Notes under the pieces: generated by a model
Databases searched by the model: none
Seen by the model: the letters and a program-made list of their open reading frames with translations, nothing else
What the model was told of the DNA's origin: nothing
Made by a program: the position numbers and the translations under genes
Shown here: positions 43,241 through 51,690 of the stretch, piece after piece
Position numbering within the stretch: position 1 is the stretch's first letter
Layout of the letters: each line of letters begins with the position of its first letter
Assembly (NCBI GenBank): GCA_030612725.1
Contig: JAUWNJ010000003.1
Coordinates: forward strand, 62,001 to 126,000
DNA: 64,000 nucleotides
From: Planctomycetales bacterium
GTDB taxonomy: Bacteria > Planctomycetota > Phycisphaerae > SM23-33
Direction: 5' to 3'

Positions 43241-45122
43241 TCCCCATCCATCTTCCCAACCAAAGCAGCGCCCAGAGTCGATGGCGATGGTCGGCCTTAC
43301 CAGTCAGGTGCTCGTCGATTATCCGTTCCATCGGTATCCGTGCCAGCCATCCTCGACCAACCAGCGGACCTTCGAGCAGTGTTTCACGCAAAGTTCCCCG
43401 CAGTTCGTTCTGAAGCCAATCGTGAACCGGAACGCCGAAACCGCGCTTACGACGGGTAAAAACTCCTTCCGGCAACAGGTCGCCAAAGGCGTCGCGGAGG
43501 ATTACTTTTCCCCGCCGACCTCGGATTTTGCAATCGGTCGGCAGCGACAGACCCAACGAGACCACCTCGTGATCAAGCATCGGGCTTCGCAATTCCAGCG
43601 AACAGGCCATTGAGGCGATGTCAGCCTTTACCAGCAGGTCGTCCGGCAGGTAGGTCAAAAGGTCGTGCCGCTGAGCGTAGGCGATTTCATCGGAAAATTC
43701 GCCCTGTTCGTAGAGGCTACAGAACCACTCTGAAGGACTGTTCACGTCGGCCGAGGCTGCGAAATCCCGCTCCATGACGAATTGCAACTGCTCCGGCGAG
43801 AATAATCGGCGGTAGGTGAAATACTGTTTTGCCGGCGGCTTATCCAGTCCTTCGGCGAATCGCACCAGTCGTCGAAGGCGCGACCGCTCGTCGTGCGGCG
43901 CTATAATCGCAGACAGACCCGCCGCGCCCCTGGTCAAAAGCCAGATAGTCGGACCCATCGTTTCGGCAAGGCGCATCGCGCGATAGCGGTCGTATCCGCC
44001 GAAGGTTTCGTCGCCTCCGTCGCCGGTCAGCGCAACGGTTACGTGCTCGCGGGCTGCCTGACAAATCAGGTACGTCGGAATGGCCGACGAATCGGCGAAC
44101 GGTTCGTCGTACTGCGCTACCAGTTTATCCAGAAGCGTCGGAATATCGAATTGCGACGGGCTGATGAGAAGTTCGTGATGATCCGTACCGAGATGCTTTG
44201 CGACCTGGGCTGCGAACGGTCGCTCGTCGAAGTCGCTTTGGGCGAATCCGGCGGTAAAGGTTTTGACGCTCCCCGCCGACCCTGCCGCCAGGCACATCAG
44301 GGCGACGATGATGGATGAGTCCACGCCGCCCGAAAGCAGCGCGCCGAGCGGAACATCGGCAACCATTCGACGCTCAACCGACGCGGTCAGCGCTTCTCGG
44401 ACGCGCTCGACGGCATCGCTACCGGAAATATCCGCCGGCCTGTCCGGCAGCGACCAGTACCGCCGAGGTTCCGGCGACGAATCCGAAACCGTCATGCAAT
44501 GTGCCGGCGGGAGTTTGGCGATCCCGCGCCAGATGCTCATCGGCGACGGAACGTACCCAAGCGTCAGATAGAACGCCACCGCTTGCGGGTCAATCTCGCG
44601 CCCTACAGACGGATGCGCAAGCAATGCCTTGGCTTCGGAGGCAAAAACTATCCGGCCCGGAAGCGTCGCGTACCACAACGGTTTCTGCCCGAGTCGATCC
44701 CGAGCCAGGAATAGGCGCCTTTTGCGGGCATCGTAAATGGCGAAGGCGAACATACCGGTAAGTTTTTCCGGCATCGCCTCGCCGTATCGCTGCCACAGAG
44801 CGAGCAGGACTTCCGTATCGCCGCGGGTTCTGAAGGTATATCCCCCGGCTGAAAGTTCGTCCCGCAGCGTGTGGAAGTTGTATATTTCGCCGTTGAACGC
44901 GACCACGGTCAATCCGTCGGGCGAGACCATTGGCTGGTGCGAAAGCGGGGGGTCGATGACGGACAATCGGCGAAAACCGATGGCGCACTTGCCGTCATCG
45001 CTCATAAAGTTACCGGCATCGTCGGGTCCGCGATGGTCAAGACGCTCGACTATCGTCTCAACTATCGCGGGATCGGCCCGTTCTGTTCCGGTAAAAACAT
45101 ATTCACCTGCAAACCCACACAT
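43224..45122 (-). CDS. asnB: Glutamine-hydrolysing asparagine synthase (AsnB type)
   Basis: 632 residues. Cys2 (MCGFAGEY) is the glutaminase nucleophile, with RLSVIDPPLSHQPM, FNGEIYNF and RGDTEVLL completing the N-terminal amidotransferase. The C-terminal synthase has the PP-loop LGALLSGGVDSSIIVALM and TGDGGDETFGGYDRY. In polysaccharide and PEP-CTERM loci, AsnB-type enzymes often amidate sugars instead of aspartate; the neighbouring epimerase makes that possible here. Its last residues KENIE lie in a repeat element. Confidence 0.9.
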   Translation of the reverse strand: MCGFAGEYVFTGTERADPAIVETIVERLDHRGPDDAGNFMSDDGKCAIGFRRLSVIDPPLSHQPMVSPDGLTVVAFNGEIYNFHTLRDELSAGGYTFRTRGDTEVLLALWQRYGEAMPEKLTGMFAFAIYDARKRRLFLARDRLGQKPLWYATLPGRIVFASEAKALLAHPSVGREIDPQAVAFYLTLGYVPSPMSIWRGIAKLPPAHCMTVSDSSPEPRRYWSLPDRPADISGSDAVERVREALTASVERRMVADVPLGALLSGGVDSSIIVALMCLAAGSAGSVKTFTAGFAQSDFDERPFAAQVAKHLGTDHHELLISPSQFDIPTLLDKLVAQYDEPFADSSAIPTYLICQAAREHVTVALTGDGGDETFGGYDRYRAMRLAETMGPTIWLLTRGAAGLSAIIAPHDERSRLRRLVRFAEGLDKPPAKQYFTYRRLFSPEQLQFVMERDFAASADVNSPSEWFCSLYEQGEFSDEIAYAQRHDLLTYLPDDLLVKADIASMACSLELRSPMLDHEVVSLGLSLPTDCKIRGRRGKVILRDAFGDLLPEGVFTRRKRGFGVPVHDWLQNELRGTLRETLLEGPLVGRGWLARIPMERIIDEHLTGKADHRHRLWALLWLGRWMGKENIE

Positions 45123-45146
45123 TCAGCGGTATTGTATCGCAGGTGG

Positions 45147-45165
45147 CACAGGTTTGTAACCTGTG
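45147..45165. repeat. Short GGCAC-type hairpin between two minus-strand genes
   Basis: CACAGGTT and AACCTGTG (45147-45154 and 45158-45165) form a perfect 8-bp stem with a 3-base loop, preceded by GTGG. The same GTGGCACAGG lead-in occurs in the element inside the activase gene, with which I group it. Confidence 0.65.
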
Positions 45166-45168
45166 TTT

Positions 45169-45615
45169 CTACAAACAGCGAATTTCGGCGATCCTCCCGA
45201 CAAATACGGCGTCGTCCATAATGGCTTCGACTATAATCTCGCAGGCAGGGCGAATCCGACCGTTACCGTCAGGCCACGAAACGTCCAGTTCATTATCGTC
45301 GGCCAGGGCTTGGACAGCCTCCATCCACGTCCGCTGAGTAACTCGCAATTGCTCCAGTAACGACTCGTCCTCGGGCATCGGGGGCGGGGCTGCCTGCGAA
45401 GAGTCTCCGAACGCCGCCAGCAGGCGAGTCCGCTTGAGCCGCAGGGCGATTTTCAGCAACTCTTGCAGGGATCGCTCCGCGCGGGTATGCGCGTCGCGGT
45501 CGCTGCATATATTTTCGGCTTCTGATTCAGCGGCCTCGACCAATCGGCGAAAGGCCCGTCCTGCCCAATCATCAAGAAAGCGCAGTAACCAACGTCCGTT
45601 GTTGGCGGAGGCCAT
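45169..45615 (-). CDS. Small helical protein of unknown function
   Basis: 148 residues, mostly alpha-helical and charged (RLVEAAESEAENICSDRD, RAERSLQELLKIALRLKRTR), with an acidic linker and a short C-terminal domain (ACEIIVEAIMDDAVFVGRI). I do not recognise the family. Start fixed at 45615 by a strong AGGAGGGAA. It lies 46 bp before the asparagine synthase gene on the same strand, separated by the hairpin at 45147, and may open the leftward block. Confidence 0.7.
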   Translation of the reverse strand: MASANNGRWLLRFLDDWAGRAFRRLVEAAESEAENICSDRDAHTRAERSLQELLKIALRLKRTRLLAAFGDSSQAAPPPMPEDESLLEQLRVTQRTWMEAVQALADDNELDVSWPDGNGRIRPACEIIVEAIMDDAVFVGRIAEIRCL

Positions 45616-45912
45616 GAATTTCCCTCCTTTCACACTCTCGCTGACTGGGTGCGGCAACGCCGGGTCCATTGACCTTACCCTCAGCCGGAATTTTTCCAAC
45701 GTCAGCGAGACCGGCAGAAGGTTCCCGAAATGCGGGGAGCGACGTAACTTGGCGAATATCGCGGCAAAAAGCCGTGCCGCCTTCCTTTTCTATATGTAAT
45801 ATACGATTAAACCGCCCCCGTCGGCAAACGTCCTTGCCCAAACGACGAAATCCGCTATGATGCTCCTTATCGATACGCGACACAAACACCCACCAAACGA
45901 CGGAGATAGTTC

Positions 45913-46371
45913 ATGGATAAACAGACCATCAATTCACTGGAAGACATCTGGCCGATGCAGGCAGCCCTCAACGCCCGGACCGGTTTCGATACCGACGCGA
46001 TGGGAAAATCGCTGGCCGGGGACGAAAACAACGCCGAATTGAGGCTTAAGGTCGGAAAGGCGCTGAAAAATTACATCGACGCCCTGGCCGATGAATGCCG
46101 CGAACTGCAACACTGTCTTGCGTGGAAGCACTGGTACAAGGAGGCCAAGGAAGGCCGGCAGTACGAATTGCAGGATTTGCAGAACGCCCGCGTCGAAGCC
46201 ACCGACATGCTGTTCTTCTGGATAAGCATCTGCCAGTTGCTAGGCCTGGCCCCTGCCGACGTGTACCGCCTCTACGAATCCAAACTAGGCATCAACCATA
46301 AGCGCCAGGACGAAGACCGCTCACAAGCGGAACACAACCAGCACGAAGATGAAAATCGAAACGTCGTGTGA
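45913..46371 (+). CDS. Dimeric dUTPase-like all-alpha NTP pyrophosphatase
   Basis: 152 residues of the MazG/dimeric dUTPase fold. DECRELQHCLAWKHWYKEAK and ARVEATDMLFFWISICQLL carry the two acidic metal-binding helices. Likely converts dUTP to dUMP and diphosphate, keeping uracil out of DNA; a different NTP is possible. The C-terminus is polar and His/Asp-rich. A heptamer cluster begins one base after its stop. Confidence 0.82.
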   Translation: MDKQTINSLEDIWPMQAALNARTGFDTDAMGKSLAGDENNAELRLKVGKALKNYIDALADECRELQHCLAWKHWYKEAKEGRQYELQDLQNARVEATDMLFFWISICQLLGLAPADVYRLYESKLGINHKRQDEDRSQAEHNQHEDENRNVV

Positions 46372-46406
46372 CAGTAGTCAGTAGCCGGTAGTCAGTGGTC
46401 AGTAAA
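46372..46406. repeat. Heptamer repeat cluster after the dUTPase stop
   Basis: Five 7-mers based on CAGTAGT run immediately from the stop codon. Its 18-base core CAGTAGCCGGTAGTCAGT equals that at 21962-21979, though the two sites are 24 kb apart. No inverted partner was seen nearby. Confidence 0.8.
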
Positions 46407-46445
46407 AAATGACGACGACAGACTTAACTGAAAGGGACGAAACTT

Positions 46446-48134
46446 ATGAAGCATATCCACTGGAAGAATCTCTTTTGTGTATCATCTTTGTCGATTTATT
46501 TACTGACCGCTCCGGTTGCGGGTCAAAAACCCGCATCCCAACCTGCCTCCAGGCCCGCCAAGGTCAGGATCACAATTTCCCGCAAGACCACCTATGTCCT
46601 TGGGCCTCTAAACGCTGATGGGACGGTCAACTATGTGGCTGCGATTAACAAGATGTCCAGCAAAGGCGTAACGCCCAAAAACAACGCCGCAATCCCGCTG
46701 ATAAAAGCCCTTGGCCCGGAAGTGCTGGATAAGAAATTTCGCAGCCGAATCCTCAAAGCCCTGAAAATGCCGCCCCTGCCCGAAAAAGGCGATTATTTCG
46801 TCCCGTTCTGGAAATATCAGGAGGACCATGAGCCAAGGGACGGAACGGACGAGCAGATTGACGCCTTCTACAAAAAGACTGACGCAAACCGGGACAAGGC
46901 CTTGGCAGCGCCTTTCTCGCCCAAGGATTTCCCCTTCGTCGCAGCCTGGTTAAAGGTCAATGAAAAACCGCTTAATGCCGTCGTAGCCGCAACGAAGCGC
47001 CCGCGATATTTTGTGCCGTGGATGTCCGATTCGGTTCCGCCGAAACTGGAAGACGGCTTGATGCGTGTGTCATGGGGTAAATTGAAATACACGGCGAAGG
47101 CGCTGATTTGCAGGGCAATGCTCAAGTCCGCCAAAGGCCAGGCGGCTTCGGCGCGTTCGGACCTGCTGGCAGTACACCGTCTGGCGCGCCTGGTTGGGCA
47201 GGGACCAACGCTGATTGATCGGCTGGTTGCAATGAGCATTGAGGCGTTTGCCTGCGGTGGCGATACAGAATTGGCCACAAGCGGCGAACTCACCGCCGAC
47301 CAGGCCAAGGCCCACCTTGCCGACCTTCAGGCCCTGCCGCCACTGCCCAGCATGGCTGACACATTTGAGAGGGGAGAACATTTCTTTGCGCTTGATGCGA
47401 TTATGTCATGTGCCCGCGTGGGTATTCGTGAAGCCTTCGCAGAAGTATGTCTCGAGTTTTATAAAATTCCAAAGCATACGATTCCCAACATTCCGGTGGA
47501 CTGGGACGAAACTATGCTCAGGTACAACCGCTGGAACGATAGAAACGTCGCAGCATTCAGCAAGGCAACCTTCGCCGAGAGAAAGTCGGCACTGGCGGCA
47601 TTCGGACGTGATCTTGAAAATTTGTCGAAACAATTAGACAAGAAATACGGACCGGTCCAGACCACTCAACCTTCCCTTCTCGCAGGAATGAAATTGTTGG
47701 TAGAGCGGATGAAAAGGTTGGAGGCAAAGAAGAACGTATCGACCGACGAACTCCGCCGGGAGAGCGTCGAAATAATGGTCGCCTATCTGGTACCCAACCT
47801 CGGTCGCGCTTCGGAACTGTACGACAAAGTAATTATGCAGCGGCGGATGGCGGAGGTTGCTTTGGCACTGGCGGCGTGTAAGGGTGATATAGGCCGGTAC
47901 CCGGTAATACTGGCGGTGCTGAAGCCGCACTATCTCAAAAAAATCCCAAACGACCTGTTCATCGAGAAGCCGCTGCATTACAAGCGAACGGGCGAAGGCT
48001 ATCTGCTTTACAGCGTCGGGCCTGATATGAAAGACGACGGCGGAAAGGGTATAGGCGACGGCAAGGGCTGCGACGACATCGTTGTTAAAACAAAGCGCGA
48101 CACAGAGACACAGAGGTTCAGAGAAAAAAAGTAG
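46446..48134 (+). CDS. Exported protein of unknown function
   Basis: 562 residues. A signal peptide (LFCVSSLSIYLLTAPVAG) leads a Pro/Ser-rich linker (SQPASRPAK), then a long, mainly helical body with YVLGPLNADGTVNYVAAIN near the start and LALAACKGDIGRYPVILAVL near the end. The closing segment GEGYLLYSVGPDMKDDGGKG resembles pseudopilin-like secreted planctomycete proteins, but I do not assign a family. AAAGGGA precedes the ATG. The last eight or so residues (DTETQRFREKK) come from an octamer repeat. Confidence 0.72.
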   Translation: MKHIHWKNLFCVSSLSIYLLTAPVAGQKPASQPASRPAKVRITISRKTTYVLGPLNADGTVNYVAAINKMSSKGVTPKNNAAIPLIKALGPEVLDKKFRSRILKALKMPPLPEKGDYFVPFWKYQEDHEPRDGTDEQIDAFYKKTDANRDKALAAPFSPKDFPFVAAWLKVNEKPLNAVVAATKRPRYFVPWMSDSVPPKLEDGLMRVSWGKLKYTAKALICRAMLKSAKGQAASARSDLLAVHRLARLVGQGPTLIDRLVAMSIEAFACGGDTELATSGELTADQAKAHLADLQALPPLPSMADTFERGEHFFALDAIMSCARVGIREAFAEVCLEFYKIPKHTIPNIPVDWDETMLRYNRWNDRNVAAFSKATFAERKSALAAFGRDLENLSKQLDKKYGPVQTTQPSLLAGMKLLVERMKRLEAKKNVSTDELRRESVEIMVAYLVPNLGRASELYDKVIMQRRMAEVALALAACKGDIGRYPVILAVLKPHYLKKIPNDLFIEKPLHYKRTGEGYLLYSVGPDMKDDGGKGIGDGKGCDDIVVKTKRDTETQRFREKK

Positions 48135-48164
48135 ATGTTTTTATATCTCTGCGTCTCTGTGTCG
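48098..48164. repeat. Octamer-type inverted repeat spanning a stop codon
   Basis: CGACACAGAGACACAGAG (48098-48115) pairs with CTCTGCGTCTCTGTGTCG (48147-48164) with one mismatch. Within the arms the spacing is 8 bases (CACAGAGA, CACAGAGG, TTCAGAGA). The stop of the exported protein gene lies in the loop, and the glycoside hydrolase-like gene starts 25 bases after the second arm. Confidence 0.75.
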
Positions 48165-48188
48165 AAAAGTTTTTCACAAGGAATAACT

Positions 48189-50375
48189 ATGGAACTCAAA
48201 TGGTGGCAAAAGCCTGTCCGGATGATGCGACGGGATTTCCTCGGCGACTTCAGCAGGTACAAAGACCTGGACCTGGAAACCTTCGCCCGCGAAGCGAAGC
48301 ATCGCTGGCACATTAATTGCGAATGGATCATGGCCACACCCGGCTGTGCACCGGGCCTGGCCTATATGACAACCTTCAACAGCGCCGAATTTGAAAAAGC
48401 GCCCGGCCTGGGCGACTTCGACATTCTGCGGGAATATCTGCCCCACGCCCGGAAGCATGGAATCCGCGTCGTTCCATATATCAACGCGCACTGGTACTCC
48501 TACGAGTTCGCCGAATCACACCCCGGCTGGGAGCAACTGCTCGAGGATGGAACGTCCTATGGGCGGAAGCATCCGCTCTACGGCGGCGGGACAACCTTCT
48601 GTTTGAACTCGCCATGGCGAGACTGGATTTTCCGCCTCATCCGCGAGGTGATTGCCATCGGGGTGGACGGCTGTTTTCTCGACGGTCCGTCAATCTGCCC
48701 AAACGCATGTTACTGCGAGCACTGCCGGCGTCTTTATGAAAAAGCGACCGGCCAGAAGCGGCTGCCGAAGTACATGGACTGGGCCGATCCGGACTGGAAG
48801 CGATTCGCACAATTCCGGCGCGACTCCCGGGCGAACTTCATACGGGACGCCCGCACCGAGGTCGAAAGTGTCAATCCAGACGCAGTAATTTTTCTCAATG
48901 GCGGCGGATTCTCTTCCGCAAATATCGGCGGCGGCGGAGATGTCTACAAATTCCAGGAGCACCAGCATTTCACAGGCGCAGAGGAGTTCTATCACGTTTC
49001 CGAGGAATATCGCTCGCCCTTCCGTTCGCTCAATCTCGGACGGTTTCTCTCTGCCGGCGACAATCCGTCGGTGGTCTTCACGCACCACACCATGAGCGCG
49101 TGGCATTACATACCGCTTTGCAAGAGCGAGATGCAACTTGCCCTGTCGGAAACCGTCGCATCCGGCGCGAATGTTTGGTTTGCGATCTTCGAAGAGGCGA
49201 TGAAACACCGCGCAGAAGAGGCCTATGCCGCCACAGAAAAGATGTGCGAGTTTCTGGAAAAACATGAGCAGTTCTACACGGACACCGAATCGGCGGCCGA
49301 GACCGCCGCACTGCTGTCCAACAGCACGCTCTATTACTACATATCGGCCCAGAACGCCCTCTACAAAGACGTCGGCAGCGGCAAGGAGGAGAATCTGACG
49401 GTCGATATGGGCACCGGTAAAGAAGCGGAGCACATCGCCGAGCGCCGCAGCACCTCGGCGGCCATCCTCGACAGGGAATACTCCGGCTGCCTCGACGCTC
49501 TGACCCGGTCGCACGTCCCGGTAAAAGTCCTGTGGGATGAGCACCTGATGGAAGAGAAGTTGAAGGGAGTCAAAATTCTCGTCCTTCCGAACACCGCCTG
49601 TCTTTCTCAAAAGCAACTTACGCGCATAGAGCAATTCGTTACCGACGGAGGCAGCCTGATCGCCACCTTCGAAAGCGGTTTCTACGACGAACTCGGCGAC
49701 GCGCGCCGGCGGGCGCGATGGAAAAAATTCCTCGGTATCGCAAAGGTCGAAGGGGCTTTCGCTCCATCGGCGGTCGAGGACTACATGGCGATAACAGGCG
49801 GAAAAATAGACGGTTTCCGGGACGGTACGATCCTTCCGCGAACGTACAACGCACTTAAGGTCAAACCGGCAGCCGGGAGTGAAACGCTTATAAGGTTTAT
49901 GAACCCGATCGGAAAGTCATACCTCCCGATGGCGGGGGACTCTCCGTACCCGGCAGTGCTGCTTTCCCGGCGAGGTAAGGGGCGGGTGGTCTATGTGGCC
50001 GCTCCGTTGTTCGAAAGCGTTCACCGCTTCGGTCTTGAGGATCACCTCCGGCTGGCGCAATCGCTTGTCCGGCTTGCATCCGGAAGGCGGGGTCTGCAAG
50101 TTCAGACCGACGGACCCGGAAGCCTCGCGGTCGAGATGCGAAAAAACGCAAAGGGCGTCCTTCTGCACCTTGTTAACGCCACGGGGGACATGAAGCGGCC
50201 AATTGAAAAATTTGTGGCGCTCCACAACGTCTCCTTTTCCGTCAGGGCCGGTCGCATCAAGCGAATCAGGGCGCTTGTAGCCGGGAAGAACGTCCGCTTC
50301 AAAACCGATAAGGGCCGGGTCGCCTTTTCCATCCCTCGCATCGACGACTACGAGGTCTTGGTACTGGAGCGTTGA
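48189..50375 (+). CDS. Glycoside hydrolase-like protein (TIM barrel plus GATase-like domain)
   Basis: 728 residues. The N-terminal barrel has GIRVVPYINAHWYSYEF, GVDGCFLDGPSICPNACYC with a Cys set (CPNACYCEHC) like the zinc site of some family 42 enzymes, and late acidic residues. The middle domain (VPVKVLWDEHLMEEKLKGVK, LIATFESGFYDELGD) looks like a beta-galactosidase trimerisation/GATase-like fold; the C-terminus is a beta-sandwich. No signal peptide. AAGGA precedes the ATG at 48189. Catalytic residues and substrate are unassigned. Confidence 0.7.
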   Translation: MELKWWQKPVRMMRRDFLGDFSRYKDLDLETFAREAKHRWHINCEWIMATPGCAPGLAYMTTFNSAEFEKAPGLGDFDILREYLPHARKHGIRVVPYINAHWYSYEFAESHPGWEQLLEDGTSYGRKHPLYGGGTTFCLNSPWRDWIFRLIREVIAIGVDGCFLDGPSICPNACYCEHCRRLYEKATGQKRLPKYMDWADPDWKRFAQFRRDSRANFIRDARTEVESVNPDAVIFLNGGGFSSANIGGGGDVYKFQEHQHFTGAEEFYHVSEEYRSPFRSLNLGRFLSAGDNPSVVFTHHTMSAWHYIPLCKSEMQLALSETVASGANVWFAIFEEAMKHRAEEAYAATEKMCEFLEKHEQFYTDTESAAETAALLSNSTLYYYISAQNALYKDVGSGKEENLTVDMGTGKEAEHIAERRSTSAAILDREYSGCLDALTRSHVPVKVLWDEHLMEEKLKGVKILVLPNTACLSQKQLTRIEQFVTDGGSLIATFESGFYDELGDARRRARWKKFLGIAKVEGAFAPSAVEDYMAITGGKIDGFRDGTILPRTYNALKVKPAAGSETLIRFMNPIGKSYLPMAGDSPYPAVLLSRRGKGRVVYVAAPLFESVHRFGLEDHLRLAQSLVRLASGRRGLQVQTDGPGSLAVEMRKNAKGVLLHLVNATGDMKRPIEKFVALHNVSFSVRAGRIKRIRALVAGKNVRFKTDKGRVAFSIPRIDDYEVLVLER

Positions 50376-50411
50376 ACCCGGGCAGAGCGGGGCGATATAC
50401 TGTCTCATAAC

Positions 50412-50957
50412 ATGGCAGAATGCGACATGAACACTGAAAACTCCACAGGCCGACGCGAATCCACGCTCGCCGGAAAACTTTTTCGCAATCTTCCGTATAA
50501 AATTGTGATCTTATTGGGGGCGGGGATTTTCCTGGCCGGGCTGGGCGCGTCGATGTGGGGGTTCATCGCAGCGGGGCTTTACATACTCTACGGCCTCGTC
50601 GGGTCGCTGTGGATTATCCTGTTTCTGTGCCCCTATTGTCGCCGTTACGGCTCACGGTCGTGTCCCTCCGGCTACGGGTTGATTTCCGCCAGGCTGCGAA
50701 AGCGCCGGGACTTCGGCCGCTTCGCCGAAAAATTCAAGAAGCACATCCCCGTAATCGTGCCGTTATGGTTCATTCCGCCTATAGCGGGAATTATCATCGA
50801 AATCATCCACTTCGACTGGCTGCTGCTGGTGCTGCTGGTGGTCTTTGCGATTGACGCCTTCATCATCCTGCCGATGTCGTCAAAAAAACACAGCTGCAAA
50901 ACCTGCCCCCAACGAAACGAATGCCCGTGGATGAAAGACAAAAAAGAGGTTACTTAA
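50412..50957 (+). CDS. Four-helix membrane protein with two Cys clusters
   Basis: 181 residues. Hydrophobic segments lie at about 27-47, 48-72, 112-132 and 134-152. Cysteines occur in LFLCPYCRRYGSRSCPSGYG between helices and in the tail CKTCPQRNECPWM, a pattern that may bind Fe-S or zinc. Family not recognised. Start could also be the second Met at 50427. Its end overlaps the convergent pyrE gene by 8 bp. Confidence 0.7.
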   Translation: MAECDMNTENSTGRRESTLAGKLFRNLPYKIVILLGAGIFLAGLGASMWGFIAAGLYILYGLVGSLWIILFLCPYCRRYGSRSCPSGYGLISARLRKRRDFGRFAEKFKKHIPVIVPLWFIPPIAGIIIEIIHFDWLLLVLLVVFAIDAFIILPMSSKKHSCKTCPQRNECPWMKDKKEVT

Positions 50958-51474
50958 TTCCCAAATCTTTGGCTGTCAGTATGGCGTTGAATTCGTATCC
51001 GGCGGATTCCACGTTTTCGCGCGCGCCTTCCATGCGGTCGATTGCGAAGACCAGGCGGGTGATTTTCGCGCCGGCGGCGGTGAGGGTTTCGGCGGCTTCC
51101 AGGGCTGCACCTGCCGTCGTTCCAATATCCTCGACAAGCACAACTTTTTTACCCTCGACCGGCGTGCCCTCGATGAGTTTTCCCGTAGCATAATCTTTTT
51201 TCGCTTTTCTGACGATGGCGAAGGGTTTTCCGGTGGCCATGCTCGCCGCTGCCGCCAGTGCGACTGCGCCGAGTTCCGGGCCGGCGATTACATCGGCATC
51301 GTCGGCGAATTCGCCCATACGCCTGCCCATCTCTGCCAGAATGTCGGGAGCAGTCTCGAAGAGGTACTTATCGAGGTAGAACTTGCTCCGCCTGCCGCTT
51401 CGGAGGAGGAAGTCGCCTTCGAGGTAAGCGGTTTCCTTTACCCGCGCCGCCAGTTGCTCTTTTGTCATAGCCAT
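50950..51474 (-). CDS. pyrE: Orotate phosphoribosyltransferase
   Basis: Pyrimidine synthesis enzyme making OMP from orotate and PRPP, 174 residues. LRSGRRSKFYLDKYLF, FAIVRKAKKDYATGKLIEG (with the mobile-loop lysines) and the PRPP motif VVLVEDIGTTAGAALEA are diagnostic. The start has AAGGAGCGACT upstream. Standing alone, it is convergent with the Cys-rich membrane protein gene and divergent from lepB. Confidence 0.94.
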   Translation of the reverse strand: MAMTKEQLAARVKETAYLEGDFLLRSGRRSKFYLDKYLFETAPDILAEMGRRMGEFADDADVIAGPELGAVALAAAASMATGKPFAIVRKAKKDYATGKLIEGTPVEGKKVVLVEDIGTTAGAALEAAETLTAAGAKITRLVFAIDRMEGARENVESAGYEFNAILTAKDLGIK

Positions 51475-51557
51475 TCAGTCGCTCCTTCGGATACGGAGTT
51501 ATCATACCCGCGCTTCGACGTCAAGCCATTGCAGATTGGTGTGTGTAATTTCCCCGA

Positions 51558-51587
51558 AGCCCAGCCATTCGAATGGCTGGGCTTTTT
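51558..51587 (+). terminator. Perfect palindrome with T-run upstream of lepB
   Basis: AGCCCAGCCATT pairs with AATGGCTGGGCT (51558-51583, perfect, centre CG) and is followed by TTTTT on the plus strand. It lies between the divergent pyrE and lepB genes, where no plus-strand gene ends, so it would stop either read-through from 50957 or a short leader transcript of lepB. Confidence 0.65.
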
Positions 51588-51690
51588 ACTGTACCTTGCG
51601 TGTCGATTGTGTGCGATGATAATTACTTTGCTGTTTGCACAATTGCTCACGAACCGATAATGTATTGAACCTTGTAGAAGGTGCAGATAC

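Noticed and set aside
48690-49634. A 314-codon minus-strand frame.
   Set aside because: Antisense to the glycoside hydrolase-like gene, with no independent support.
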